Assembly: GCA_948099385.1 (NCBI GenBank)
Contig: CANUEZ040000191.1
Span: 1,302,001 to 1,366,000, forward strand
DNA: 64,000 nt
Source of the DNA: Fasciola hepatica
Lineage: Eukaryota > Platyhelminthes > Trematoda > Plagiorchiida > Fasciolidae
Reading direction: 5' to 3'
Shown: positions 26,100 to 40,039 of the stretch, piece by piece
Position numbering within the stretch: the stretch's first letter is position 1
Layout: each line of letters starts with the position of its first letter
Notes under the pieces: model-generated
Seen by the model: only the letters and a program-made list of their open reading frames with translations
Told to the model about the DNA's origin: nothing
The model's database searches: none
Program-made: the position numbers and the translations under genes

Positions 26100-27760
26100 C
26101 TAAGTAAAACCAAGGCATTCGCCTTATGAACAATCCCCACACAGATTGCTCATACAATGCAATAGAGCAGTAGCAGAGTAGATTTGTATAATATGATTCT
26201 CCATGCAGCTTGACCACTGAACTGACCATTGAAAATTATGGAAGCACTGTACAGTTGTTTGATCTGCTAAGGGAATCATGAGCATTGCACATGGACAGAG
26301 CCCACTCGGAGACACGAACTAGGGTAGGGGTGAACGAATGTCAGTCGAACACCCAAACCACAAAGCTATCCGATATGGGTCTCAACGCTTTGTTCAACAT
26401 ATACACTACATGATATAGCACAATCCCCAAATTGGCTTCGGCTTTCGCTTTCGCTTTGAACGGTAACAACCAAATTCTCGCACACCGATCCAATCCTATG
26501 TTCCATCACTTCTCTATTTATGGGCCTAAGTAAAACCAAGGCATTCCCCTATGAACAATCCACACAGATTGCTCATACAATGCAATAGAGCAGTAGCAGA
26601 GTAGATTTGTATAATATGATTCTCCATGCAGCTTGAACACTGAACTGACCATTGAAAATTATGGAAGCACTGTACAGCTGTTTGATCCGCTAAGGGAATC
26701 ATGAGCATTGCACATGGACAGAGCCCACTCGGAGACACGAACAAGGGTAGGGGTGAACGAATGTCAGTCGAACACCCAAACCACAAGGCTATCCGATATG
26801 GGTCTCAAAGCTTTGTTCAACATATACAATACATGATATAGCACAATCCCCAAATTGGCTTCGGCTTTCGCTTTGGCTTTGAACGGTAACAACCAAATTC
26901 TCGCACAACGATCCAATCCTAGGTTCCATCACTTCTCTATTTATGGGCCTAAGTAAAACCAAGGCATTCCCTTATGAACAATCCACACAGATTGCTCATA
27001 CAATGCAATAGAGCAGTAGCAGAGTAGATTTGTATAATATGATTCTGCATGCAGCTTGAACACGGAACTGACCATTGAAAATTATGGAAGCACTGTACAG
27101 CTATTTGATCCGCTAAGGGAATCATGAACATTGCACATGGAAAGGGCCCACTCGGAGACACGAACTAGGGTAGGGGTGAACGAATGTCAGTCGAAAACCC
27201 AAACCACAATGCTATCCGATATGGGTCTCAACGCTTTGTTCAACATATACACTACATGATATAGCACAATCCCCAAATTGGCTTCGGCTTTCGCTTTCGC
27301 TTTGAAAGGTAACAACCAAATTCTCGCACACCGATCCAATCCTATGTTCCATCACTTCTCTATTTATGGGCCTAAGTAAAACCAAGGCATTCCCTTATGA
27401 ACAATCCACACAGATTGCTCATACAATGCAATAGAGCAGTAGCAGAGTAGATTTGTATAATATGATTCTCCATGCAGCTTGACCACTGAACTGACCATTG
27501 AAAATTATGGAAGCACTCTACAGCTGTTTGATCCGCTAAGGGAATCATGAGCATTGCACATGGACAGAGCCCACTCGGAGACACGAACAAGGGTTGGGGT
27601 GAACGATTGTCAGTCGAACACCCAAACCACAAGGTTATCCTATATGGGTCTCAAAGCTTTGTTCAACATATACACTACATGATATAGCACAATCCCCAAA
27701 TTGGCTTCGGCTTTCGCTTTCGCTTTGAACGGTAACAAACGAATTCTCGCACACCGATCC
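26100..27760. repeat. Eleven-unit-spaced block, copy 1 (offset 4,658 bp)
   Basis: Shared with 30758-32418 at an offset of 4,658 bp: gcattcgccttatg (26117 and 30775), gttgtttgatctgc, acaaagctatcc, cctaggttcc (26921 and 31579), atgaacattgcacatgg with aaag following, acaatgctatcc and aaggttatcctatatggg. The two copies disagree at a few sites, such as the ctttggctttg microrepeat variant, which is displaced by one unit. Confidence 0.75.
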
Positions 27761-28059
27761 AATCCTATGTTCCATCACTTCTCTATTTATGGGCCTAAGT
27801 AAAACCAAGGCATTCCCTTATGAACAATCCACACAGATTGCTCATACAATGCAATAGAGCAGTAGCAGAGTAGATTTGTATAATATGATTCTCCATGCAG
27901 ATTGAACACTGAACTGACCACTGAAAATTATGGAAGCACTGTACAGCTGTTTGATCCGCTAAGGGAATCATGAGCATTGCACATGGACAGAGCCCACTCG
28001 GAGACACGAACTAGGGTTGGGGGTGAAAGAATGTCAGTCGAACACCCAAACCACAAGGC

Positions 28060-29330
28060 TATCCGATATGGGTCTGAACGCTTTGTTCAACATATACACT
28101 ACATGATATAGCACAATCCCCAAATTCGCTTCGGCTTTCGCTCTCGCTTTGAACGGCAACAACCAAATTCTCGCACACCGATCCAATCCCATGTTCCATC
28201 ACTTCTCTAATTATGGGCCATAGTAAAACCAAGGCATTCCTATATGAACAATCCACACAGATTGCTCGTACAATGCAATAGAGCAGTAGCAGAGTAGATT
28301 TGTATAATATGTTTCTGTATTCAGCATGAACACTGAACTGACCTTTGAAATTTATGGATGCACTGTACAGCTATTTCATCCGCTAAGGGAACCATGAGCA
28401 TTGCACATGGACAGAATCCACACGGGGACACGAACAAGGGTTGGGGTGAACGAATGTCAGTCGAACACCCAAACCACAAGGCTATCCGATATGGGTCTCA
28501 ACGCTTTGTTCAACATATACACTACATGATATAGCACAATCCCCAAATTGGCTTCGGCTTTCGCTTTCGCTTTGAACGGTAACAACCTAATTCTCGCACA
28601 CCGATCCAATCCTATGTTCCATCACTTCTCTATTTATGGGCCTAAGTAAAACCAAGGCATTCCCTTATGAACAATCCACACAGATTGCTCGTACAATGCA
28701 ATAGAGCAGTAGCAGAGTAGATTTGTATAATATGATTCTCCATGCAGCTTGAACACTGAACTGACCATTGAAAATGATGGAAGCACTGTACAGCTGTTTG
28801 ATCCGCTAAGGGAATCATGAGCATTGCACATGGACAGAGCCCACTCGGAGACACGAACAAGGGTTGGGGTGAACGAATGTCAGTCGAACACCCAAACCAC
28901 AAGTTTATCCATATGGGTCTCAACGCTTTGTTCAACATATACACTACACGATATAGCACAATCCCCAAATTGGCTTCGGCTTTCGTATTCGCTTTGAACG
29001 GTAACAACCAAATTCTCGCACACCGATCCAATCCTATGTTCCATCACTTCTCTATTTATGGGCCTAAGTAAAACCAAGGCATTCCCTTATGAACAATCCC
29101 CACACAGATTGCTCATTCAATACAATAGATCAGTAGCAGAGTAGATTTGTATAATATGATTCTCCATGCAGCTTGAACACTGAACTGACCATTGAAAATT
29201 ATGGAAGCACTGTACAGCTGTTTGATCCGCTAAGGGAATCATGAGCATTGCACATGGACAGAGCCCACACGGGGACACGAACAAGGGTAGGAGTGAACGA
29301 ATGTCAGTCGAACACCCAAACCACAAGGCT
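28060..29330. repeat. Segment copied 8,891 bp away (21 units), copy 1
   Basis: Rare markers shared with 36951-38221: cgctctcgctttgaacggc, tctaattatgggccatag (28220 and 37111 for atag), atgtttctgtat, agcatgaacac, tttatggatgcac, gctatttcatccgc, acagaatccacac (28411 and 37302) and gctcgtacaatg. The ccatag form is found only in these two places. Confidence 0.82.
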
Positions 29331-30757
29331 ATCCGATATGGGTCTCAACGCTTTGTTCAACATATACACTACATGATATAGCACAATCCCCAAATTGGAT
29401 TCGGCTTTCGCTTTCGCTTTGAACGGTAACAACCAAATTCTCGCACACCGATCCAATCCTATGTTCCATCACTTCTCTATTTATGGGCCTAAGTAAAACC
29501 AAGGCATTCCCCTATGAACAATCCACACAGATTGCTCATACAATGCAATGGAGCAGTAGCAGAGTAGATTTGTATAATATGATTCTCCATGCAGCTTGAA
29601 CACTGAACTGACCATTGAAAATTATGGAAGCACTGTACAGCTATTTGATCCGCTAAGGGAATCATGAGCATTGCACATGGACAGAGCCCACACGGGGACA
29701 CGAACAAGGGTAGAGGTGAACGAATGTCAGTCGAACACCCAAACCACAAGGCTATCCGATATGGGTCTCTACGCTTTGTTCAACATATACACTACATGAT
29801 ATAGCACAATCCCCAAATTGGCTTCGGCTTTCGCTTTCGCTTTGAACGGTAACAACCAAATTCTCGCACACCGATCCAATCCTATGTTCCATCACTTCTC
29901 TATTTATGGGCCTAAGTAAAAGCAAGGCATTCCCTCATGAACAATCCACAGAGTTTGCTCATACAATGCAATAGAGCAGTAGCAGAGTAGATTTGTATAA
30001 TATGATTCTCCATGCAGCTTGACCACTGAACTTACCGTTGAAATTTATGGAAGCACTGTACAGCTGTTTGATCCGCTGAGGGAATCATGAGCATTGCACA
30101 TGGACAGAGCCCACACGGGGACACGAACAAGGGTTGGGGTGAACCAATGTCAGTCGAACACCCAAACCACAAGGCTATCCGATATGGGTCTGAACGCTTT
30201 GTTCAACATATACAATACATGATATAGCACAATCCCCAAATTGGCTTCGGCTTTCGCTTTCGCTTTGAACGGTAACAACCAAATTCTCGCACACCGATCC
30301 AATCCTATGTTCCATCACTTCTCTATTTATGGGCCTAAGTAAAACCAAGGCATTCCCTTATGAACAATCCACACAGATTGCTCATGCAATGCAATAGAGC
30401 AGTAGCAGAGTAGATTTGTATAATATGATTCTCCATGCAGCTTGACCACTGAACTGACCATTGAAAATTATGGAAGCACTGTACAGCTGTTTGATCCGCT
30501 AAGGGAATCATGAGCATTGCACATGGACAGAGCCCACACGGGGACACGAACAAGGGTAGGGGTGAACGAATGTCAGTCGAACACCCAAACCACAAGGCTA
30601 TCCGATATGGGTCTCAACGCTTTGTTCAACTTATACACTACATGATATAGCACAATCCCCAAATTGGCTTCGGCTTTCGCTTTGGCTTTGAACGGTAACA
30701 ACCGAATTCTCGCACACCGATCCAATCCTATGTTCCATCACTTCTCTATTTATGGGC

Positions 30758-32418
30758 CTAAGTAAAACCAAGGCATTCGCCTTATGAACAATCCCCACAC
30801 AGATTGCTCATACAATGCAATAGAGCAGTAGCAGAGTAGATTTGTATAATATGATTCTGCATGCAGCTTGACCACTGTACTGACCATTGAAAATTATGGA
30901 AGCACTGTACAGTTGTTTGATCTGCTAAGGGAATCATGAGCATTGCACATGGACAGAGCCCACTCGGAGACACGAACTAGGGTAGGGGTGAACGAATGTC
31001 AGTCGAACACCCAAACCACAAAGCTATCCGATATGGGTCTCAACGCTTTGTTCAACATATACACTACATGATATAGCACAATCCCCAAATTGGCTTCGGC
31101 TTTCGCTTTGGCTTTGAACGGTAACAACCAAATTCTCGCACAACGATCCAATCCTATGTTCCATCACTTCTCTATTTATGGGCCCAAGTAAAACCAAGGC
31201 ATTCCTTTATGAACAATCCACACAGATTGCTCATACAATGCAATAGAGCAGTAGCAGTGTAGATTTGTATAATATGATTCTCCATGCAGCTTGAACACTG
31301 AACTGACCATTGAAAATTATGGAAGCACTGTACAGCTGTTTGATCCGCTAAGGGAATCATGAGCATTGCACATGGACAGAGCCCACTCGGAGACACGAAC
31401 AAGGGTAGGGGTGAACGAATGTCAGTCGAACACCCAAACCACAAGGCTATCCGATATGGGTCTCAAAGCTTTGTTCAACATATACAATACTTTATATAGC
31501 ACAATCCCCAAATTGGCTTCGGCTTTCGCTTTCGCTTTGAACGGTAACAACCAAATTCTCGCACAATGATCCAATCCTAGGTTCCATCACTTCTCTATTT
31601 ATGGGCCTAAGTAAAAGCAAGGCATTCCCTTATGAACAATCCACAGAGATTGCTCATACAATGCAATAGAGCAGTAGCAGAGTAGATTTGTATAATATGA
31701 TTCTGCATGCAGCTTGAACACTGAACTGACCATTGAAAATTATGGAAGCACTGTACAGCTGTTTGATCCGCTAAGGGAATCATGAACATTGCACATGGAA
31801 AGAGCCCACTCGGAGACACGAACTAGGGTAGGGGTGAACGAATGTCATTCGAAAACCCAAACCACAATGCTATCCCATATGGGACTCAACGCTTTGTTCA
31901 ACATATACACTACATGATATAGCACAATCCCCAAATTGGCTTCGGCTTTCGCTCTCGCTTTGAACGGTAACAAACAAATTCTCGCACACCGATCCAATCC
32001 TACGTTTCATCACTTCTCTATTTATGGGCCTAAGTAAAACCAAGGCATTCCCTTATGAACAATGCACACAGATTGCTCATACAATGCAATAGAGCAGTAG
32101 CAGAGTAGATTTGTATAATATGATTCTCCATGCAGCTTGACCACTGAACTGACCATTGAAAATTATGGAAGCACTGTACAGCTGTTTGATCCGCTAAGGG
32201 AATCATGAGCATTGCACATGGACAGAGCCCACTCGGAGACACGAACAAGGGTTGGGGTGAACGATTGTCAGTCGAACACCCAAACCACAAGGTTATCCTA
32301 TATGGGTCTCAAAGCTTTGTTCAACATATACACTACATGATATAGCACAATCCCCAAATTGGCTTCGGCTTTCGCTTTCGCTTTGAACGGTAACAACCAA
32401 ATTCTCGCACACCGATCC
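30758..32418. repeat. Eleven-unit-spaced block, copy 2 (offset 4,658 bp)
   Basis: Repeats the ordered markers of 26100-27760. Its right end overlaps the start of the 2,117-bp duplication at about 32.1 kb, so that duplication was probably made from this copy. Confidence 0.75.
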
Positions 32419-34201
32419 AATCCTATGTTCCATCACTTCTCTATTTATGGGCCTAAGTAAAACCAAGGCATTCCCTTATGAACAATCCACACAGATTGCT
32501 CATACAATGCAATAGAGCAGTAGCAGAGTAGATTTGTATAATATGATTCTCCATGCAGATTGAACACTGAACTGACCATTGAAAATTATGGAAGCACTGT
32601 ACAGCTGTTTGATCCGCTAAGGGAATCATGAGCATTGCACATGGACAGAGCCCACTCGGAGACACGAACTAGGGTTGGGGTGAACGAATGTCAGTCGAAC
32701 ACCCAAACCACAAAGCTATCCGATATGGGTCTCAACGCTTTGTTCAACATATACACTACATGATATAGCACAATCCCCAAATTGGCTTCGGCTTTCGCTT
32801 TCGCTTTGAACGGTAACAACCAAATTCTCGCACAACGATCCAATCCTATGTTCCATCACTTCTCTATTTATGGGCCCAACTAAAACCAAGGCATTCCCCT
32901 ATGAACAATCCACACAGATTGCTCATACAATGCAATAGAGCAGTAGCAGTGTAGATTTGTATAATATGATTCTCCATGCAGCTTGAACACTGAACTGACC
33001 ATTGAAAATTATGGAAGCACTGTACAGCTGTTTGATCCGCTAAGGGAATCATGAGCATTGCACATGGACAGAGCCCACTCGGAGACACGAACAAGGGTAG
33101 GGGTGAACGAATGTCAAACGAACACCCAAACCACAAGGCTATCCGATATGGGTCTCAAAGCTTTGTTCAACATATACAATACTTTATATAGCACAATCCC
33201 CAAATTGGCTTCGGCTTTCGCTTTCGCTTTGAACGGTAACAACCAAATTCTCGCACAACGATCCAATCCTAGGTTCCATCACTTCTCTATTTATGGGCCT
33301 AAGTAAAACCAAGGCATTCCCTTATGAACAATCCACAGAGATTGCTCATACAATGCAATAGAGCAGTAGCAGAGTAGATTTGTATAATATGATTCTCCAT
33401 GCAGCTTGAACACTGAACTGACCATTGAAAATTATGGAAGCACTGTACAGCTGTTTGATCCGCTAAGGGAATCATGAACATTGCACATGGACAGAGCCCA
33501 CTCGGAGACACGAACTAGGGTAGGGGTGAACGAATGTCAGTCGAAAACCCAAACCACAATGCTATCCCATATGGGACTCAACGCTTTGTTCAACATATAC
33601 ACTACATGATATAGCACAATCCCCAAATTGGCTTCGACTTTCGTATTCGCTTTGAACGGTAACAACCAAATTCTCGCACACCGATCCAATCCTACGTTTC
33701 ATCACTTCTCTATTTATGGGCCTTAGTAAAACCAAGGCATTCCCTTATGAACAATGCACACAGATTGCTCATACAATGCAATAGAGCAGTAGCAGAGTAG
33801 ATTTGTATAATATGATTCTCCATGCAGCTTGAACACTGAACTTACCATTGAAAATTATGGAAGCACTGTACAGCTGTTTGATCCGCTAAGGGAATCATGA
33901 GCATTGCACATGGACAGAGCCCACACGGGGACACGAACAAGGGTAGGAGTGAACGAATGTCAGTCGAACACCCAAACCACAAGGCTATCCGATATGGGTC
34001 TCAACGCTTTGTTCAACATATACACTACATGATATAGCACAATCCCCAAATTGGCTTCGGCTTTCGCTTTCGCTTTGAAAGGTAACAACCAAATTCTCGC
34101 ACACCGATCCAATCCTATGTTCCATCACTTCTCTATTTATGGGCCTAAGTAAAACCAAGGCATTCCCTTATGAACAATCCCCACACAGATTGCTCATAAA
34201 A
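32085..34201. repeat. Five-unit higher-order repeat, copy 1 (2,117 bp)
   Basis: Near-perfect tandem duplicate of 34202-36318. Shared markers: aaggttatcctatatggg, gcagattgaac, gggcccaactaaaac, gtcaaacgaac, atactttatatagc, cctaggttcc, cgactttcgtattcg, cctacgtttc, cataaaatgc and aatccccacac. The only difference I noticed is ccacagagattg (33337) against ccacacagattg (35454). The extra 2 bp over five units come from the aatcccc allele. Confidence 0.9.
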
Positions 34202-36318
34202 TGCAATAGAGCAGTAGCAGAGTAGATTTGTATAATATGATTCTCCATGCAGCTTGACCACTGAACTGACCATTGAAAATTATGGAAGCACTGTACAGCT
34301 GTTTGATCCGCTAAGGGAATCATGAGCATTGCACATGGACAGAGCCCACTCGGAGACACGAACAAGGGTTGGGGTGAACGATTGTCAGTCGAACACCCAA
34401 ACCACAAGGTTATCCTATATGGGTCTCAAAGCTTTGTTCAACATATACACTACATGATATAGCACAATCCCCAAATTGGCTTCGGCTTTCGCTTTCGCTT
34501 TGAACGGTAACAACCAAATTCTCGCACACCGATCCAATCCTATGTTCCATCACTTCTCTATTTATGGGCCTAAGTAAAACCAAGGCATTCCCTTATGAAC
34601 AATCCACACAGATTGCTCATACAATGCAATAGAGCAGTAGCAGAGTAGATTTGTATAATATGATTCTCCATGCAGATTGAACACTGAACTGACCATTGAA
34701 AATTATGGAAGCACTGTACAGCTGTTTGATCCGCTAAGGGAATCATGAGCATTGCACATGGACAGAGCCCACTCGGAGACACGAACTAGGGTTGGGGTGA
34801 ACGAATGTCAGTCGAACACCCAAACCACAAAGCTATCCGATATGGGTCTCAACGCTTTGTTCAACATATACACTACATGATATAGCACAATCCCCAAATT
34901 GGCTTCGGCTTTCGCTTTCGCTTTGAACGGTAACAACCAAATTCTCGCACAACGATCCAATCCTATGTTCCATCACTTCTCTATTTATGGGCCCAACTAA
35001 AACCAAGGCATTCCCCTATGAACAATCCACACAGATTGCTCATACAATGCAATAGAGCAGTAGCAGTGTAGATTTGTATAATATGATTCTCCATGCAGCT
35101 TGAACACTGAACTGACCATTGAAAATTATGGAAGCACTGTACAGCTGTTTGATCCGCTAAGGGAATCATGAGCATTGCACATGGACAGAGCCCACTCGGA
35201 GACACGAACAAGGGTAGGGGTGAACGAATGTCAAACGAACACCCAAACCACAAGGCTATCCGATATGGGTCTCAAAGCTTTGTTCAACATATACAATACT
35301 TTATATAGCACAATCCCCAAATTGGCTTCGGCTTTCGCTTTCGCTTTGAACGGTAACAACCAAATTCTCGCACAACGATCCAATCCTAGGTTCCATCACT
35401 TCTCTATTTATGGGCCTAAGTAAAACCAAGGCATTCCCTTATGAACAATCCACACAGATTGCTCATACAATGCAATAGAGCAGTAGCAGAGTAGATTTGT
35501 ATAATATGATTCTCCATGCAGCTTGAACACTGAACTGACCATTGAAAATTATGGAAGCACTGTACAGCTGTTTGATCCGCTAAGGGAATCATGAACATTG
35601 CACATGGACAGAGCCCACTCGGAGACACGAACTAGGGTAGGGGTGAACGAATGTCAGTCGAAAACCCAAACCACAATGCTATCCCATATGGGACTCAACG
35701 CTTTGTTCAACATATACACTACATGATATAGCACAATCCCCAAATTGGCTTCGACTTTCGTATTCGCTTTGAACGGTAACAACCAAATTCTCGCACACCG
35801 ATCCAATCCTACGTTTCATCACTTCTCTATTTATGGGCCTTAGTAAAACCAAGGCATTCCCTTATGAACAATGCACACAGATTGCTCATACAATGCAATA
35901 GAGCAGTAGCAGAGTAGATTTGTATAATATGATTCTCCATGCAGCTTGAACACTGAACTTACCATTGAAAATTATGGAAGCACTGTACAGCTGTTTGATC
36001 CGCTAAGGGAATCATGAGCATTGCACATGGACAGAGCCCACACGGGGACACGAACAAGGGTAGGAGTGAACGAATGTCAGTCGAACACCCAAACCACAAG
36101 GCTATCCGATATGGGTCTCAACGCTTTGTTCAACATATACACTACATGATATAGCACAATCCCCAAATTGGCTTCGGCTTTCGCTTTCGCTTTGAAAGGT
36201 AACAACCAAATTCTCGCACACCGATCCAATCCTATGTTCCATCACTTCTCTATTTATGGGCCTAAGTAAAACCAAGGCATTCCCTTATGAACAATCCCCA
36301 CACAGATTGCTCATAAAA
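34202..36318. repeat. Five-unit higher-order repeat, copy 2 (2,117 bp)
   Basis: Copy of 32085-34201. The match at this offset continues to about 36.75 kb, where agcagattag replaces agcagagtag. The nearly complete identity suggests a very recent event or an assembly duplication. Confidence 0.9.
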
Positions 36319-36950
36319 TGCAATAGAGCAGTAGCAGAGTAGATTTGTATAATATGATTCTCCATGCAGCTTGACCACTGAACTGACCATTGAAAATTAT
36401 GGAAGCACTGTACAGCTGTTTGATCCGCTAAGGGAATCATGAGCATTGCACATGGACAGAGCCCACTCGGAGACACGAACAAGGGTTGGGGTGAACGATT
36501 GTCAGTCGAACACCCAAACCACAAGGTTATCCTATATGGGTCTCAAAGCTTTGTTCAACATATACACTACATGATATAGCACAATCCCCAAATTGGCTTC
36601 GGCTTTCGCTTTCGCTTTGAACGGTAACAACCAAATTCTCGCACACCGATCCAATCCTATGTTCCATCACTTCTCTATTTATGGGCCTAAGTAAAACCAA
36701 GGCATTCCCTTATGAACAATCCACACAGATTGCTCATACAATGCAATAGAGCAGTAGCAGATTAGATTTGTATAATATGATTCTCCATGCAGCTTGAACA
36801 CTGAACTGACCACTGAAAATTATGGAAGCACTGTACAGCTGTTTGATGCGCTAAGGGAATCATGAGCATTGCACATGGACAGAGCCCACTCGGAGACACG
36901 AACTAGGGTTGGGGTGAACGAATGTCAGTCGAAAACCCAAACCACAAGGC

Positions 36951-38221
36951 TATCCCATATGGGTCTGAACGCTTTGTTCAACATATACACTACATGATAT
37001 AGCACAATCCCCAAATTGGCTTCGGCTTTCGCTCTCGCTTTGAACGGCAACAACCAAATTCTCGCACACCGATCCAATCCCATGTTCCATCACTTCTCTA
37101 ATTATGGGCCATAGTAAAACCAAGGCATTCCTTTATGAACAATCCACACAGATTGCTCGTACAATGCAATAGAGCAGTAGCAGAGTAGATTTGTATAATA
37201 TGTTTCTGTATGCAGCATGAACACTGAACTGACCTTTGAAATTTATGGATGCACTGTACAGCTATTTCATCCGCTAAGGGATTCATGAGCATTGCACATG
37301 GACAGAATCCACACGGGGACACGAACAAGGGTTGGGGTGAACGAATGTCAGTCGAACACCCAAACCACAAGGCTATCCCATATGGGACTCAACGCTTTGT
37401 TCAACATATACACTACATGATATAGCACAATCCCCAAATTGGCTTCGGCTTCCGCTTTCCCTTTGAACGGTAACAACCAAATTCTCGCACACCGATCCAA
37501 TCCTATGTTCCATCACTTCTCTATTTATGGGCCTAAGTAAAACCAAGGCATTCCTTTATGAACAATCCACACAGATTGCTCGTACAATGCAATAGAGCAG
37601 TAGCAGAGTAGATTTGTATAATATGATTCTCCATGCAGCTTGAACACTGAACTGACCATTGAAAATGATGGAAGCACTGTACAGCTGTTTGATCCGCTAA
37701 GGGAATCATGAGCATTGCACATGGACAGAGCCCACTCGGAGACACGAACTAGGGTTGGGGTGAAAGAATGTCAGTCGAACACCCAAACCACAAGGCTATC
37801 CGATATGGGTCTCAACGCTTTGTTCAACATATACAATACATGATATAGCACAATCCCCAAATTGGCTTCGGCTTTCGCTTTCGCTTTGAACGGTAACAAC
37901 CAAATTCTCGCACACCGATCCAATCCTATGTTCCATCACTTCTCTATTTATGGGCCTAAGTAAAACCAAGGCATTCCCTTATGAACAATCCCCACACAGA
38001 TTGCTCATTCAATGCAATAGAGCAGTAGCAGAGTAGATTTGTATAATATGATTCTCCATGCAGCTTGAACACTGAACTGACCATTGAAAATTATGGAACA
38101 ACTGTACAGCTATTTGATCCGCTAAGGGAATCATGAGCATTGCACATGGACAGAGCCCACACGGGGACACGAACAAGGGTAGAGGTGAACGAATGTCAGT
38201 CGAACACCCAAACCACAAGGC
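36951..38221. repeat. Segment copied from or to 28060-29330, copy 2
   Basis: Carries the ccatag, atgtttctgtatg and acagaatccacac markers at an offset of 8,891 bp. This offset equals one 4,658-bp step plus two 2,117-bp steps, less 1 bp. It is therefore what is expected if the 2,117-bp duplication occurred between two copies of an originally shorter period. Confidence 0.8.
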
Positions 38222-39430
38222 TATCCGATATGGGTCTCAACGCTTTGTTCAACATATACACTACATGATATAGCACAATCCCCAAATTGGCTTCGGCTTT
38301 CGCTTTCGCTTTGAACGGTAACAACCGAATTCTCGCACACCGATCCAATCCTATGTTCCATCACTTCTCTATTTATGGGCCTAAGTAAAACCAAGGCATT
38401 CCCCTATGAACAATCCACACAGATTGCTCATACAATGCAATAGAGCAGTAGCAGAGTAGATTTTTATAATATGATTCTCCATGCAGCTTGACCACTGAAC
38501 TTACCATTGAAAATTATGGAAGCACTGTACAGCTATTTGATCCGCTAAGGGAATCATGAGCATTGCACATGGACAGAGCCCACACGGGGACACGAACAAG
38601 GGTAGAGGTGAACGAATGTCAGTCGAACACCCAAACCACAAGGCTATCCGATATGGGTCTCAACGCTTTGTTCAACGTATACACTACATGATATAGCACA
38701 ATCCCCAAATTGGCTTCGGCTTTCGCTTTCGCTTTGAACGGTAACAACCAAATTCTCGCACACCGATCCAATCCTATGTTCCATCACTTCTCTATTTATG
38801 GGCCTAAGTAAAACCAAGGCATTCCCATATGAACAATCCACACAGATTGCTCATACAATGCAATAGAGCAGTAGCAGAGTAGATTTGTATAATATGATTC
38901 TCCATGCAGCTTAACCACTGAACTTACCATTGAAATTTATGGAAGCACTGTACAGCTGTTTGATCCGCTGAGGGAATCATGAGCATTGCACATGGACAGA
39001 GCCCACACGGGGACACGAACAAGGGTTGGGGTGAACGAATGTCATTCGAACACCCAAACCACAAGGCTATCCGATATGGGTCTGAACGCTTTGTTCAACA
39101 TATACACTACATGATATAGCACAATCCCCAAATTGGCTTCGGCTTTCGCTTTCGCTTTGAACGGTAACAACCAAATTCTCGCACACCGATCCAATCCTAT
39201 GTTCCATCACTTCTCTATTTATGGGCCTAAGTAAAACCAAGGCATTCCCTTATGAACAATCCACACAGATTGCTCATACAATGCAATAGAGCAGTAGCAG
39301 AGTAGTATTGTATAATATGATTCTCCATGCAGCTTGACCACTGAATTGACCATTGAAATTAATGGAAGCACTATACAGCTGTTTGATCCGCTAAGGGAAT
39401 CATGAGCATTGCACATGGACAGAGCCCACA
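37980..39430. repeat. Thirteen-unit-spaced block, copy 1 (offset 5,498 bp)
   Basis: Shared with 43478-44928: aatccccacac with gctcattcaatg, gatttttataatatg, ttcaacgtatacac (38671 and 44169), gtcattcgaac, agtagtattgta, ctgaattgacc and gaaattaatgg. One-base differences, such as tgtataatatg against tgtaaaatatg, separate the copies. Confidence 0.82.
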
Positions 39431-40039
39431 CGGAGACACGAACAAGGTTTGGGGTGAACGAATGTCAGTCGAAAACCCAAACCACAAGGCTATCCCATAT
39501 GGGTCTCAACGCTTTGTTCAACATATACACTACATGATATAGCACAATCCCCAAATTGGCTTCGGCTTTCGCTCTCGCTTTGAACGGTAACAACCAAATT
39601 CTCGCACACCGATCCAATCCTATGTTCCATCACTTCTCTATTTATGGGCCTAAGTAAAACCAAGGCATTCCCTTATGAACAATCCACACAGATTGCTCAT
39701 ACAATGCAATAGAGCAGTAGCAGAGTAGATTTGTATAATATGATTCTCCATGCAGATTGAACACTGAACTGACCAATGAAAATTATGGAAGCACTGTACA
39801 GCTGTTTGATCCGGTAAGGGAATCATGAGCATTGCACATGGACAGAGCCCACACGGGGACACGAACAAGGGTTGGGGTGAACGAATGTCATTCGAACACC
39901 CAAACCACAAAGCTATCCGATATGGGTCTCAAAGCTTTGTTCAATATATACAATATATGATATAGCACAATCCCCAAATTGGCTTCGGCTTTCGCTTTTG
40001 CTTTGAACGGTAACAACCAAATTCTCGCACACCGATCCA

